A stretch of DNA of 64,000 bases. Origin: Clostridium niameyense (lineage in GTDB: Bacteria; Bacillota; Clostridia; Clostridiales; Clostridiaceae). The translations under genes were made by a program, and so were the position numbers. The stretch is taken from contig NZ_LN849007.1 of NCBI RefSeq assembly GCF_001243045.1, forward strand, positions 1,888,989 through 1,952,988, in the 5' to 3' direction. The notes under the pieces were generated by a model. That model saw only the letters and a program-made list of their open reading frames with translations, was not told the origin of the DNA and made no database searches. Shown one piece after another: positions 54,825-63,909 of this stretch. Every line of letters begins with the position of its first letter. Position 1 is the stretch's first letter.

Positions 54825-56813
54825 ATGACTTTATATGATGAAAATAACTTGCATATAATAAAGCAAAATCTAAGATATTTAAAATTATTATCTAAACAAT
54901 ATCCTACAATATCTAGTGCTAGTACAGAAATTATAAATTTGCAAGCTATATTAAATTTACCAAAAGGTACAGAGCATTTTATAAGTGATGTGCATGGTGA
55001 ATATGAATCTTTTACTCATATGCTTAAAAATGCTTCTGGAGTTATAAAGAGAAAAATAGATGATATTTTTGGTAATTCCCTAAGGGAAAATGATAAAAAA
55101 AATTTAGCTACTTTAATATATTATCCTGAACAAAAGTTAGAATTAATCCAAAAATCTGAAAGCAACTTAGAAGACTGGTATAAAATAATATTATATAGAC
55201 TTATAAAACTATGCCAAGTAGTATCTGCAAAATATACTAGATCCAAAGTGAGAAAATCATTACCTAAAGACTTTGCCTATATAATTGAAGAATTATTAAA
55301 TGAACAAGCGGATAGAGTGGACAAACATGGTTATTATAATAGTATAATTCAAACTATTATAGATATAGATAGAGCTTCTGAATTTATAGTAGCCATATCA
55401 AAAGTTATTCAAAGATTAGTAGTAGACAGACTTCATATTTTAGGAGATATTTATGACAGAGGTCCTGGCGCAGACATAATAATTGATGCTTTATATAAAC
55501 ATCATTCTATAGATATTCAATGGGGAAATCATGATATAGTTTGGATGGGTGCTGCTTCTGGATCAGAAGCTTGTATTGCAAATGTTATTAGAATTTCTCT
55601 TCGTTATGCTAATTTATCTACATTGGAAGATGGATATGGTATTAATTTACTGCCTTTAGCTACTTTTGCTATGGATTTTTATGAAGATGATGAATGTAAA
55701 GGTTTTAAACCTAGAACAATAGATAAAACTTTAAATGATACTGATAAGAAATTATTATCTAAAATGCATAAGGCTATATCCATAATTCAGTTTAAATTAG
55801 AGGGACAAATTATACAAAGAAGACCTGAATTTAAAATGGAAAAAAGATTGCTTTTAGATAAAATGGATTTACAAAAAAACATCGTAACTGTAGAAGGAAA
55901 AACTTACAAATTAAATGATACTAATTTTCCTACAGTAGATCCTAAAAATCCATATGAATTAAATAAAAGAGAAAAAGATCTAATCGAAAAACTTAAAAAC
56001 TCATTTTTAAATAGTGAAAAACTTCAAAGACACATAAGATTTTTTTATAGTCATGGAAGTATGTATTTAACCTGTAATTCTAACTTATTATATCATGGAT
56101 GCATACCTTTAAACGAAGATGGTTCTCTTAAAGAAGTGCTTATTTGTAATGAAAATTTTAAAGGCAAAGCATTATTAGATAAATTAGATCATTGTGCAAG
56201 AGAAGCCTTCTTTTTTAAAGAAGATCCTGAATCTAAATTATATGGTATGGATATGCTTTGGTATTTATGGTGTGGACCTAATTCACCACTTTTCGGGAAA
56301 ACAAAAATGACTACTTTTGAAAGATATTTTATTGATGATAAAACAACTCATAAAGAAGAAAAAAATTCATATTACAATTATAGAAATGATGAAAATATGT
56401 GTAATATGATATTTAAAGAATTTCATCTACCTACTACTGACTCACATATAATAAATGGGCATATTCCTGTAAAAACTAAAGAGGGTGAAAGTCCTATAAA
56501 AGCTAATGGAAAATTATTAGTTATTGATGGTGGCTTTTGTAAAGCCTATCAACCGCAAACTGGTATAGCTGGGTATACATTAATATATAATTCCTATGGA
56601 TTACTTTTAACATCTCATGAACCTTTTGATTGCATAGAAAATGCTATAGTAGATGGTAATGATATATTATCTTCTACCATTATATTAGAACATGTATCTT
56701 CTAGAAAAAGAGTTGCAGATACTGATATAGGTGAACATATAAAATCTCAAATTCATGATCTTGAAATGCTTTTAGTAGCCTATAGAAAAGGTTTAATAAA
56801 AGAAGAAAGATAA
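54825..56813 (+). CDS. fbp: Fructose-1,6-bisphosphatase, class III
   Basis: A 662-residue Firmicutes-type FBPase used in gluconeogenesis. The calcineurin-like metal motifs appear in order near residues 40-240: [28 protein letters not shown] and [14 protein letters not shown]. Conserved C-terminal parts include [20 protein letters not shown] (in part) and [19 protein letters not shown] (in part). The length matches the class III family, unrelated to E. coli Fbp. ATG 54825 follows AAAGGAGAAAAGCT. Monocistronic with its own terminator. Confidence 0.96.
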   Translation: MTLYDENNLHIIKQNLRYLKLLSKQYPTISSASTEIINLQAILNLPKGTEHFISDVHGEYESFTHMLKNASGVIKRKIDDIFGNSLRENDKKNLATLIYYPEQKLELIQKSESNLEDWYKIILYRLIKLCQVVSAKYTRSKVRKSLPKDFAYIIEELLNEQADRVDKHGYYNSIIQTIIDIDRASEFIVAISKVIQRLVVDRLHILGDIYDRGPGADIIIDALYKHHSIDIQWGNHDIVWMGAASGSEACIANVIRISLRYANLSTLEDGYGINLLPLATFAMDFYEDDECKGFKPRTIDKTLNDTDKKLLSKMHKAISIIQFKLEGQIIQRRPEFKMEKRLLLDKMDLQKNIVTVEGKTYKLNDTNFPTVDPKNPYELNKREKDLIEKLKNSFLNSEKLQRHIRFFYSHGSMYLTCNSNLLYHGCIPLNEDGSLKEVLICNENFKGKALLDKLDHCAREAFFFKEDPESKLYGMDMLWYLWCGPNSPLFGKTKMTTFERYFIDDKTTHKEEKNSYYNYRNDENMCNMIFKEFHLPTTDSHIINGHIPVKTKEGESPIKANGKLLVIDGGFCKAYQPQTGIAGYTLIYNSYGLLLTSHEPFDCIENAIVDGNDILSSTIILEHVSSRKRVADTDIGEHIKSQIHDLEMLLVAYRKGLIKEER

Positions 56814-56817
56814 TCTT

Positions 56818-56850
56818 AAAAGACCACTTTTAATAAATATTAGTGGTCTT
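56818..56850 (+). terminator. Terminator of fbp
   Basis: AAAGACCACT pairs with AGTGGTCTT, with TTAATAAATATT between, four bases after the stop; a CTCATTT tract follows. Confidence 0.75.
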
Positions 56851-56978
56851 CTCATTTAATATACAAATTAGATTACAATCCTTATATTTTAAAAATCACA
56901 ATATCACTACTAACTAGATTTAATATTGAAAATATAGTAATATGTTATAAGATTAAGAATATATTCAGTGGGGGAATT

Positions 56979-57599
56979 ATGATGAAAAGCAGTACTGGTC
57001 CTTTATATAAAAACATAGCTTTAGACATAGCTAATCGTATAGTAAGGGGTAAATTAAAATCAGATGAAAAAATTAGCGGCAGATCAACATTAGCTAGTAT
57101 GTATAATGTATCTCCAGAAACCATAAGAAGAGCTATAGCACTTCTAGAAGATATGGATGTAGTAGTTTCTAATAAAGGCAGTGGTATTGAAATATTATCA
57201 ATATCGGCTGCTGAAAAATTTATTGAAAGAAATAAAAATAATGTTTATTTAAAAACTGTTAAAGAAAATATAGTTGATATATTAGCACAACGTAGAAAAC
57301 TAGATAAAGAATTAGAAGATAATTTTAATAAAATATTAGACTTAGTAGAACGATTTGAAAATATATCACCTTTTACATTGATCGAAATTGACATAAAAGA
57401 ACATTGTAAATTTATCGGTAAAAAGGTTAATGAAGTTAAATTTTGGCAAAAAACAAAAGCAACTATAGTTGCTTTTAGAAGAAGAGATGACATAATTATT
57501 TCTCCTGGTCCAGAATACATATTTACCAAAGGAGATATATTAGTTGTAATTGGCAGCAAAAATGTATACAATAAAGTTCATAAATTTTTATATGAATAA
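56979..57599 (+). CDS. GntR regulator with RCK_C (TrkA-C) domain, BusR-like
   Basis: 206 residues: a GntR-type winged helix (residues about 5-70; IALDIANRIVRGKLKSDEKI, NVSPETIRRAIALLEDMDVV), a helical linker with coiled-coil character (about 78-125) and a C-terminal RCK_C domain (KFIGKKVNEVKFWQKTKATI ... KGDILVVIGSKNV). This is the layout of BusR, which senses cyclic di-AMP through its RCK_C domain and represses betaine uptake in lactic streptococci. No transporter gene is adjacent, so the target is elsewhere. ATG 56979 and ATG 56982 are both possible after GTGGGGGAATT. Confidence 0.9.
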   Translation: MMKSSTGPLYKNIALDIANRIVRGKLKSDEKISGRSTLASMYNVSPETIRRAIALLEDMDVVVSNKGSGIEILSISAAEKFIERNKNNVYLKTVKENIVDILAQRRKLDKELEDNFNKILDLVERFENISPFTLIEIDIKEHCKFIGKKVNEVKFWQKTKATIVAFRRRDDIIISPGPEYIFTKGDILVVIGSKNVYNKVHKFLYE

Positions 57600-57743
57600 T
57601 ACACATAAAAACTTATATTAAACCTAGTTTTTTGTGTAATAAAAAACTTTTATCATTTTTTGTATTATAATCATATCTTCCTTATGAATAATTAAAACTA
57701 CAAATTGTAAAACTAATAATAAATAATATGAGGAGGATGAAAA

Positions 57744-57935
57744 ATGGATTTAACTACAAAAGATATAATAAAAAAGAAAATATTAGATGCCCAAGAAAAT
57801 GTACGTGATTATCAAATGTACTCTAAAAAAATAGATGACAGAGAAACTTCTGAAACATTTAGAGACTTTGCTGAAAATGAAGCTATGCAAGCCCAAAAAT
57901 TAAGACAGCTAATAGATAAATTTGATAATTATTAA
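57744..57935 (+). CDS. Small ferritin-like helical protein
   Basis: 63 residues predicted to form two helices. The pattern E18 ... FRDFAENEAMQAQKL resembles one half of a rubrerythrin/ferritin-like four-helix bundle, with E46-x-x-Q49 in place of the usual ExxH. If related, it would have to dimerise to make a bundle, and metal binding is doubtful. ATG 57744 follows GAGGAGGATGAAAA, a very strong ribosome site. The family assignment is tentative. Confidence 0.7.
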   Translation: MDLTTKDIIKKKILDAQENVRDYQMYSKKIDDRETSETFRDFAENEAMQAQKLRQLIDKFDNY

Positions 57936-57971
57936 ACTTAATTAATTTTAAAATAAATAATATGGTACATT

Positions 57972-58057
57972 AAAAAATGGGAAATTAGTATCAGATTTGC
58001 TCAATACACTTTATACTGCTATTAAGTAACTTCTGATTTTCTGATTTCCCATTTTTT
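57972..58057. repeat. Inverted-repeat element, copy 3 (GGAAATTAGT family)
   Basis: AAAAAATGGGAAATTAG pairs with CTGATTTCCCATTTTTT (one G-T pair) around about 50 bases. It lies between convergent genes and probably terminates both. The stem resembles copies at 24754-24835 and 27681-27720. Confidence 0.7.
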
Positions 58058-58078
58058 AACAATCTTATAAATTTAACT

Positions 58079-59017
58079 TTAAACTTCAATATTTTCATGT
58101 TGTTTATTAATCCAACTTATTATATCTCTAAAAACCTCTTTTTTATTTATTTCATTTAATATTTCATGCCTTCCATCTTTATATAATTTATATTTAATAT
58201 TTTTTACACCTAAAAGTTTATAACAATTATATAAATTTTCTATTCCTTGTCCATCATTTCCCACTGGATCTTTAGAACCTGCTACTATAAATATAGGTAG
58301 ATTTTTAGGTATTTTTTTTATATTTTCTTCTTTCCATATAGACTTTAATCCTCTAAAAAAATCATAAAAAAATGATGTTGTAAATACAGTACCACAATAA
58401 GGATTTTTAATATATTTTTGAACTTCCTTTTCATCTCTACTTAACCAATCAAAATCTGTTTTGTTTGGTTTGAAACTTTTATTGAACCTATAAAAAGATA
58501 ACTTATTTAATAGATTACTTTTATGCTTTCTTCCCTTTAAGATCATTTCTAATTTGGCAATAAGAATCCCTAAATTCACCATAGACCCTTGTTTACCATT
58601 AGTACCTGACAATATTAATCCTTGAATCCTATAACCATATAATTGTATATATCTTTGACTTAAAAAAGATCCCATACTATGTCCAAATAAATAAATTGGT
58701 AAATCTTTATTTTCTTCTTCTATAATGCTTGTTAATTTATTCATATCTTTTATCATAGAGAAAAATCCATCTTGCTCTCCCAGATAGCCTAACTCCTCTA
58801 ATTTCTTACAACTTTCACCATGACCTCTGTGATCATTTGCATAGACCCTGTAACCATTTTCATTTAATACATGAGCAAATTCTTCATATCTTAATGCTGT
58901 TTCTGCCATACCATGAGCTATTTGAATAACAGCCTTTACCTTACTTTTAGGATTCCATTTATAAACCTTTAAGTTAATGTCCTCTCTACCCTTAAAATAA
59001 AACTCTTCTCTTGCCAT
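58079..59017 (-). CDS. Alpha/beta hydrolase, monoacylglycerol lipase / lysophospholipase type
   Basis: 312 residues with no signal peptide. The N-terminal oxyanion segment is AVIQIAHGMAETALRYEEFA, the DHRGHGES motif follows near residue 63, and the nucleophile Ser is in FGHSMGSFLSQRY near 115. The acid lies in VAGSKDPVGNDG and the His in DGRHEILNE near 290. The HGMAE and DHRGHG elements place it with the PldB/monoglyceride lipase group; the natural lipid is unknown. ATG 59017 follows TAGGAGGATTTT. Confidence 0.92.
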   Translation of the reverse strand: MAREEFYFKGREDINLKVYKWNPKSKVKAVIQIAHGMAETALRYEEFAHVLNENGYRVYANDHRGHGESCKKLEELGYLGEQDGFFSMIKDMNKLTSIIEEENKDLPIYLFGHSMGSFLSQRYIQLYGYRIQGLILSGTNGKQGSMVNLGILIAKLEMILKGRKHKSNLLNKLSFYRFNKSFKPNKTDFDWLSRDEKEVQKYIKNPYCGTVFTTSFFYDFFRGLKSIWKEENIKKIPKNLPIFIVAGSKDPVGNDGQGIENLYNCYKLLGVKNIKYKLYKDGRHEILNEINKKEVFRDIISWINKQHENIEV

Positions 59018-59315
59018 AAAATCCTCCTAATAAAATTATATTTCTAAAACAATTATACTATTATCCTTTCATATATTGAATAATAATGCTATATATCATT
59101 TAAGTAATATTATATACATTTTAATTCTTATTTTCATATTTATATACTTTTTGAATTAAATTAAAATATATGTTATATTTTATTTATAACTTATTAATTA
59201 TGACTTTAAAACTTCGATAAAAAGTTTAGTTAGTTTTTTAAACTAAAATAATTTTATAAAATTTAGTTTACAAAAGTTAAACAACATTAATCCATTTTAT
59301 ATAGGGGGATTTTTT
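59018..59315. other. Divergent intergenic region before the CHAP gene
   Basis: 298 bases, very AT-rich, holding promoters for the divergent hydrolase and CHAP genes. Runs such as TTTAGTT ... AACTAAA near 59225-59250 form small dyads, but no specific operator or riboswitch could be recognised. Confidence 0.5.
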
Positions 59316-61025
59316 ATGAAAAGTTCAAAAAAAACAGCTCTTACTTGTGTTTTATCTACAGCTTTAGTAGCCCAACATTCCATAGCTGTCTTTGCCTATA
59401 ATACAAGTATGAATCCTAACTTAAGTAGTAATGCTTATAATAGTAGTAATATTTTTACGAAATGTGGTTATAAAGGTCAATGTACTTGGTTCACTTATGG
59501 AAGAACTCTCGAAAAATTAGGAGTTTCTCTTCCTAGTCAATTTTACGGCAATGCCATTGATTGGTGGAATTGTAATATAAAAAGTAATGTTTATTCTTAT
59601 GGTCAAGAGCCTAGAGATAATTCTATAGTTGTATGGAGTGGTGGTTCAAAAGGGTTCGGTCATGTAGGATTTATAGAAAAAGTCAGTGGAGATACAGTTT
59701 ATTTTAATGAAGGTAATGCCTCTATTAGGGGAGATTATGATGGCTATGTAAAAAAATTATCTAAAGAACAAATGAAACATAGAGGTAACTTATATTTAAA
59801 GGGTTACATATATGTAGGAAGTGGTACAAGCTCTAGTGGTAATAATACTAATAATAATAGCAGTAGTAATAATAATTATAACATTATTGCTACATCCAAA
59901 GTAAAATTAAGTAGTAATTCTTCATCACTTAATGTAAGAAGTGCTCCTTCTTTATCATCTTCTGTAATAGGTTCATTATCAAATAATACCACTGTATCTA
60001 TAATAAATCAAAATAATGGTTGGAGTAAAATCAAATATGGAAATAATATAGGATATATAAGTTCTAAATACTTAAATAATAATAACAGTAGTAATAGCGA
60101 TAATAATAACTATAACATTATTGCTACATCCAAAGTAAAATTAAGTAGTAATTCCTCATCACTTAATGTAAGAAGTGCTCCTTCTTTATCATCTTCTATA
60201 ATAGGTTCATTATCAAATAATAGTACTGTATCTATAATAAATCAAAATAATGGTTGGAGTAAAATCAAATATGGAAATAGCATAGGATATATAAACTCTA
60301 GATATTTAAACAATAATAATAGTAACAATAATAATAGTAGTGGTAATAGTAATAATGTTATTACTAAAAATGGACATGTTGTTTTATCCAATAAAAGCTC
60401 CCTATTAAACGTAAGATCCTCTACTAATACTTCTTCTAAAATTATGGGAAGTCTTAAACATGGTAGTTCTGTTAATATAATAAGTCAAGTTGGTAGTTGG
60501 TATAAAATTAAGTATGGTTCATCTATCGCTTATGTTAACTCTAATTATATATCTTTGGATAATAATTGTACTACTAACTCTAATACAAATAGTAACTCTA
60601 ACAAAAATAATATTTCATCTAAAGGAACTGGTACTGTAAAATTATCTAATTCAAATTCTAAACTAAATATAAGAATCTCACCGAATACTTCATCTAAAAT
60701 TATAGGAAGTCTTAATAATGGTGATTCTGTTAATATAACAGGAAAGAGTGGACAATGGTATCAAATCAAATACGGTTCATCTACTGCTTATGTTAGCGCT
60801 GATTATATAAGTAATAAATCTGTAACTACTAATTCATATGGAGTAGTATCTTTATCAAATAAATATTCTTCACTTAATGTAAGAAGTAATCCATCTTTAA
60901 GCAGTACTGTTATTAGTTCGCTTGCTTATGGTAATAAAGTTAAAATTTTAGATACTGTTGGTAGTTGGTATAAAATTAATATTAATAATATAACAGGATA
61001 TGTTTATAGTACTTATATAAAATAA
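59316..61025 (+). CDS. Secreted CHAP-domain cell-wall hydrolase with five SH3b repeats
   Basis: 569 residues: signal peptide (about 1-27, ending VFAY), a CHAP catalytic domain to about 165 with nucleophile Cys56 in GQCTWFTYGR, the His in GFGHVGFIEK and the Asn/Glu site in YFNEGNA. Five bacterial SH3 domains follow, each beginning near VKLSS/VVLSN...LNVRS, joined by Ser/Asn-rich linkers. The first two SH3 units and linker are a near-exact 78-residue duplication. CHAP enzymes cut peptidoglycan as amidases or endopeptidases and SH3b domains hold them to the wall. ATG 59316 follows TAGGGGGGATTTTTT. Confidence 0.93.
   Translation: MKSSKKTALTCVLSTALVAQHSIAVFAYNTSMNPNLSSNAYNSSNIFTKCGYKGQCTWFTYGRTLEKLGVSLPSQFYGNAIDWWNCNIKSNVYSYGQEPRDNSIVVWSGGSKGFGHVGFIEKVSGDTVYFNEGNASIRGDYDGYVKKLSKEQMKHRGNLYLKGYIYVGSGTSSSGNNTNNNSSSNNNYNIIATSKVKLSSNSSSLNVRSAPSLSSSVIGSLSNNTTVSIINQNNGWSKIKYGNNIGYISSKYLNNNNSSNSDNNNYNIIATSKVKLSSNSSSLNVRSAPSLSSSIIGSLSNNSTVSIINQNNGWSKIKYGNSIGYINSRYLNNNNSNNNNSSGNSNNVITKNGHVVLSNKSSLLNVRSSTNTSSKIMGSLKHGSSVNIISQVGSWYKIKYGSSIAYVNSNYISLDNNCTTNSNTNSNSNKNNISSKGTGTVKLSNSNSKLNIRISPNTSSKIIGSLNNGDSVNITGKSGQWYQIKYGSSTAYVSADYISNKSVTTNSYGVVSLSNKYSSLNVRSNPSLSSTVISSLAYGNKVKILDTVGSWYKININNITGYVYSTYIK
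59868..60310 (+). repeat. In-frame 234-bp tandem duplication inside the CHAP gene
   Basis: The segment starting at ACATTATTGCTACATCC (59881) recurs at 60115 with only scattered substitutions over about 190 bases, an offset of 234 bases (78 codons). It duplicates the first SH3b domain with its linker. The low divergence compared with SH3 units 3-5 points to a recent event. Confidence 0.85.
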
Positions 61026-61040
61026 TTAAATTTAAAAATA

Positions 61041-61080
61041 AAAACAAGGCTTTTTCACAATATGGAAAAACCTTGTTCTT
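61041..61080. terminator. Terminator between the CHAP gene and the receiver-protein gene
   Basis: AACAAGGCTTTTTC pairs with GAAAAACCTTGTT around a short AT loop, with T-tracts on either side, between convergent genes. Confidence 0.8.
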
Positions 61081-62001
61081 TTATTCCATCTCAATTTTAA
61101 CTTTCATATTTTCTATAAGTTTATTCATTAATTTTTGACAATCTTGTCCACTTACAGGATAAGTTATAGATGCATTTTCTAAATGATACTCTGAAAGTTG
61201 TGTATTTATTATAGATAGTACATCATATTGTTCATTAATTTTTGACTTTAGATTTTCAACTTCACTTTCATCATATCCTGGTAATACTGCTAAAAAAGTT
61301 AAAAATCCATGTTTAGTTATAAAATTAGGTGTTTTAAATATTCCTTTTATACCTTTAAATACAATATCTGTTAGTATCAAATATGTTTCCTTCATATCGA
61401 TTTTTTCTTCTTTTTCCGTGGACTTAATTAAAGTAAATATCATTGCAGATAAATTCATATTATTTTCTTTAGCTATAAGCAGTTGTTCCATAAAATAATG
61501 TGTAAAATCTTCAGGTAACTCAGATTTTATTTTTACTTCATCATTTTTATTAACATTATTAACATTATTAACTTTTTCAACTTCTTTACTTGTTTGTTGA
61601 TCCTGTAGTTTTTGATATTTTTCATTAATTTTATTTTTTCTTACTAATTTCATAACTCTATCTAGTAAAATCTTATTATCAAAAGGTTTTAATACATAAT
61701 CACTTATTTCGCCTTCTCTTATTACTTTAGCAAAAGCTTCTCTTGTATTCATCTTAGTTAATATCATAACTGGTATATCTATGCTTTTTTGTCTTATTTT
61801 TTCAACTATTTCAAAACCATCTTCTTTTATAAGACCTACTTCTAATATAATTAAATCTATATCATTCTTTTTTTCGGTTAACTTATTGAAAAATTCAAAG
61901 GAAGTAGATGCTTCATAAACTTTTACATTTTTTTCAGCTAAAAGTTCTCTAACTCTATACCTTACATAACTCATATCGTCTAGTATTATAACATTTTCCA
62001 T
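61081..62001 (-). CDS. Receiver-domain protein with Glu phosphoacceptor and degenerate GGDEF-like tail
   Basis: 306 residues. The N-terminal receiver (about 1-120) has the acidic pair Asp8-Asp9, the conserved Thr in MILTKMNT and Lys in DYVLKPF. The phosphoacceptor position is Glu54 (LIILEVGL) instead of Asp. A charged linker with VNNVNNVNKND leads to a C-terminal domain resembling a GGDEF fold, in which the signature is replaced by KHGFLTFLAVLPG, so cyclase activity is not expected. It may be a constitutively active-like pseudo-receiver. ATG 62001 follows GAGTGGTGAGCC. Function unknown. Confidence 0.85.
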   Translation of the reverse strand: MENVIILDDMSYVRYRVRELLAEKNVKVYEASTSFEFFNKLTEKKNDIDLIILEVGLIKEDGFEIVEKIRQKSIDIPVMILTKMNTREAFAKVIREGEISDYVLKPFDNKILLDRVMKLVRKNKINEKYQKLQDQQTSKEVEKVNNVNNVNKNDEVKIKSELPEDFTHYFMEQLLIAKENNMNLSAMIFTLIKSTEKEEKIDMKETYLILTDIVFKGIKGIFKTPNFITKHGFLTFLAVLPGYDESEVENLKSKINEQYDVLSIINTQLSEYHLENASITYPVSGQDCQKLMNKLIENMKVKIEME

Positions 62002-62087
62002 GGCTCACCACTCTCATATTTTAAACATTTTTTAATTTAATTTTAAATCGTATTTAAGAAAATTATAACATATTGTGTAATATATTT

Positions 62088-62831
62088 CTAGCACATGCCA
62101 CCATCTACAGTAATTATTTGTCCGGTTATATAACTTGCATCATCACTACTTAAAAATGATACTACTTTACCTATATCTTCACCTTTTCCTAGTCTCATAA
62201 GTGGAATTTCTTCTTTTAAATTATTCATATCTTCTAAACTTACGCATTTATTCATATCTGTGTCTATAACCCCTGGCGCTACTGCATTTACTCTAATGTT
62301 ACTTCCACCAAGTTCTTTTGCTAAAGCTTTTGTAAAAGAATTTATACCACCCTTTGCAGCAGAGTAAATAACCTCACAAGAGGCACCTACATTTCCCCAC
62401 ATAGAAGATATATTTATTATAGAACCGCTTTGTTTTTCTAGCATATACTTAACAACATTATTTGTACAATTAAAAACTCCTTTTAAATTGGTATCTATTA
62501 TACTGTCCCAATCATTTTCATTCATATCCATAAATAAACCTATTTTAGCTATACCAGCATTATTAACTAAAATATCTATTTTACCAAAATTATGTATAGT
62601 ATATTTTATAAGTTCCTTAGCCTCATCATATTTAGAAATATCTGCTTTATAAATTACTCCATAACCACCTAATTTCTTTATATAATGCAAAGTTTCCAGT
62701 GCACCTTCTTTATTTTGTCGATAATTTATAACTACACTAGCTCCTGCTTTAGTAAGTTCAATAGCTATTGCTTTCCCAATTCCTCTAGATGACCCTGTAA
62801 CTATAGCAACTTTACCAGATAAATTTGACAT
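62088..62831 (-). CDS. Short-chain dehydrogenase/reductase, FabG-like
   Basis: 247 residues, a classical SDR. The NADP loop is TGSSRGIGKAIAIEL at residues 13-27, NNAG follows near 90, and the catalytic Ser-Tyr-Lys are in INISSMWG and IYSAAKGG. The C-terminal signature APGVIDTDMN and the end ASYITGQIITVDGG are typical of 3-oxoacyl-ACP reductases. As it is not next to other fatty-acid genes, it may act on another substrate. ATG 62831 follows AGGGAGAGGTTTTTA. Confidence 0.92.
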   Translation of the reverse strand: MSNLSGKVAIVTGSSRGIGKAIAIELTKAGASVVINYRQNKEGALETLHYIKKLGGYGVIYKADISKYDEAKELIKYTIHNFGKIDILVNNAGIAKIGLFMDMNENDWDSIIDTNLKGVFNCTNNVVKYMLEKQSGSIINISSMWGNVGASCEVIYSAAKGGINSFTKALAKELGGSNIRVNAVAPGVIDTDMNKCVSLEDMNNLKEEIPLMRLGKGEDIGKVVSFLSSDDASYITGQIITVDGGMC

Positions 62832-63051
62832 TAAAAACCTCTCCCTTAATTATCTACTTAATTTATATATTCTTTAGTTATTTATAATATTTTTTTATCA
62901 ATTAAATAATAATAATATAAATTGATTATAACACTTTTAAAAATAATTTATAAATTATAGTTAATAATTAAATTTATTTGAAAATAAATTCTTATTATAG
63001 TATCATATAAAATTAATTATTATATAATAAATATTATTGGAGGTATGTTTT

Positions 63052-63546
63052 ATGAAAATAAAATTTATGGGAAATCCTATAACCCTTGAAGGAACTGAAG
63101 TAAAAGTTGGAGATACTGCTCCTGATTTTACAGCTATTGACAATAATATGAATCCTGTTTCATTAAAAGATACAAAAGGAATACGAATTATATCTATAGT
63201 TCCTTCTTTAGACACTGAGGTTTGTGATCTTGAAACAAGAACTTTTAATTCTAAAGCTGCAGAACTTCCAAATGTAACTATATATACAATTTCAATGGAT
63301 TTACCCTTTGCTCAAGCTAGATGGTGCGGTGCTCATAATATAGACAAAGTTATAACTCTATCAGACTTTAAGGATAGATTAGTAGGTAAAAATTATGGAA
63401 CTTATATAAAAGAATTAGGTTTATTAACTAGAGCAGTATTTATAATAGATAGTAATAACAAAATTGTTTATACAGAATATGTACCTGAAGTTACAGAACA
63501 ACCAAATTTTGATGAGATACTAGAAAAAGCAAAATATGCAAAATAA
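63052..63546 (+). CDS. tpx: Thiol peroxidase
   Basis: 164 residues of the Tpx-type atypical 2-Cys peroxiredoxins. The peroxidatic Cys is in SLDTEVCDLETRTFN near residue 59 and the resolving Cys in ARWCGAHNIDKV near 93. The N-terminal beta hairpin MKIKFMGNPITLEG is characteristic. It reduces hydroperoxides in the cytosol, using thioredoxin. I start at ATG 63052 after TTGGAGGTATGTTTT; the frame is open to 63037 without a ribosome site. Confidence 0.96.
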   Translation: MKIKFMGNPITLEGTEVKVGDTAPDFTAIDNNMNPVSLKDTKGIRIISIVPSLDTEVCDLETRTFNSKAAELPNVTIYTISMDLPFAQARWCGAHNIDKVITLSDFKDRLVGKNYGTYIKELGLLTRAVFIIDSNNKIVYTEYVPEVTEQPNFDEILEKAKYAK

Positions 63547-63577
63547 TAAAAACCCTAAATTTAGGGTTTTTATTATT
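63542..63577. terminator. Perfect palindromic terminator between tpx and the DUF3892 gene
   Basis: AATAATAAAAACCCTAAA and its exact complement form an uninterrupted 36-base palindrome overlapping the tpx stop and the end of the convergent gene. Confidence 0.9.
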
Positions 63578-63836
63578 TAAACTGATTTTCATTTATACTA
63601 GGGAGACTTTGAAGATCTATTCCTCCAGTATTTTTAGGAATTCCATGTAAATATTGTTCTCCACTTTTAGCTGTACCTATAACTACATCATTTATTTCTC
63701 CCTCTGCTGCTCTTTCTATAGCTTCATGTTTAGTGAGTAACTCACCATTATTTAGTTTATAACCACTAACAGCACCTTCATTATCTCTTATTAAAGCTAC
63801 AATATCTTTTCCAAAATTATCGCTACCATAAGACAC
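63573..63836 (-). CDS. DUF3892-family small protein
   Basis: 87 residues. The pattern DIVALIRDNEGAVSGYKLNN, then LLTKHEAIERAAEGEINDV and a final YLHGIPKN is that of DUF3892 proteins, which are common in clostridia and have no known function. The start is a GTG at 63836, about nine bases after GGAGGTG. It is convergent with tpx. Confidence 0.8.
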   Translation of the reverse strand: MSYGSDNFGKDIVALIRDNEGAVSGYKLNNGELLTKHEAIERAAEGEINDVVIGTAKSGEQYLHGIPKNTGGIDLQSLPSINENQFK

Positions 63837-63909
63837 TTAAAAGCACCTCCCTATTTAAATTATATATTTATTTTCCCCAACTAAAATTTATTTAATCTAA
63901 TTTAACTTC

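Noticed and set aside
59868-60310. CRISPR or minisatellite interpretation of the repeats in the CHAP gene
   Set aside because: Only two long copies exist, in frame and coding for SH3b domains; there are no short repeats with unique spacers.
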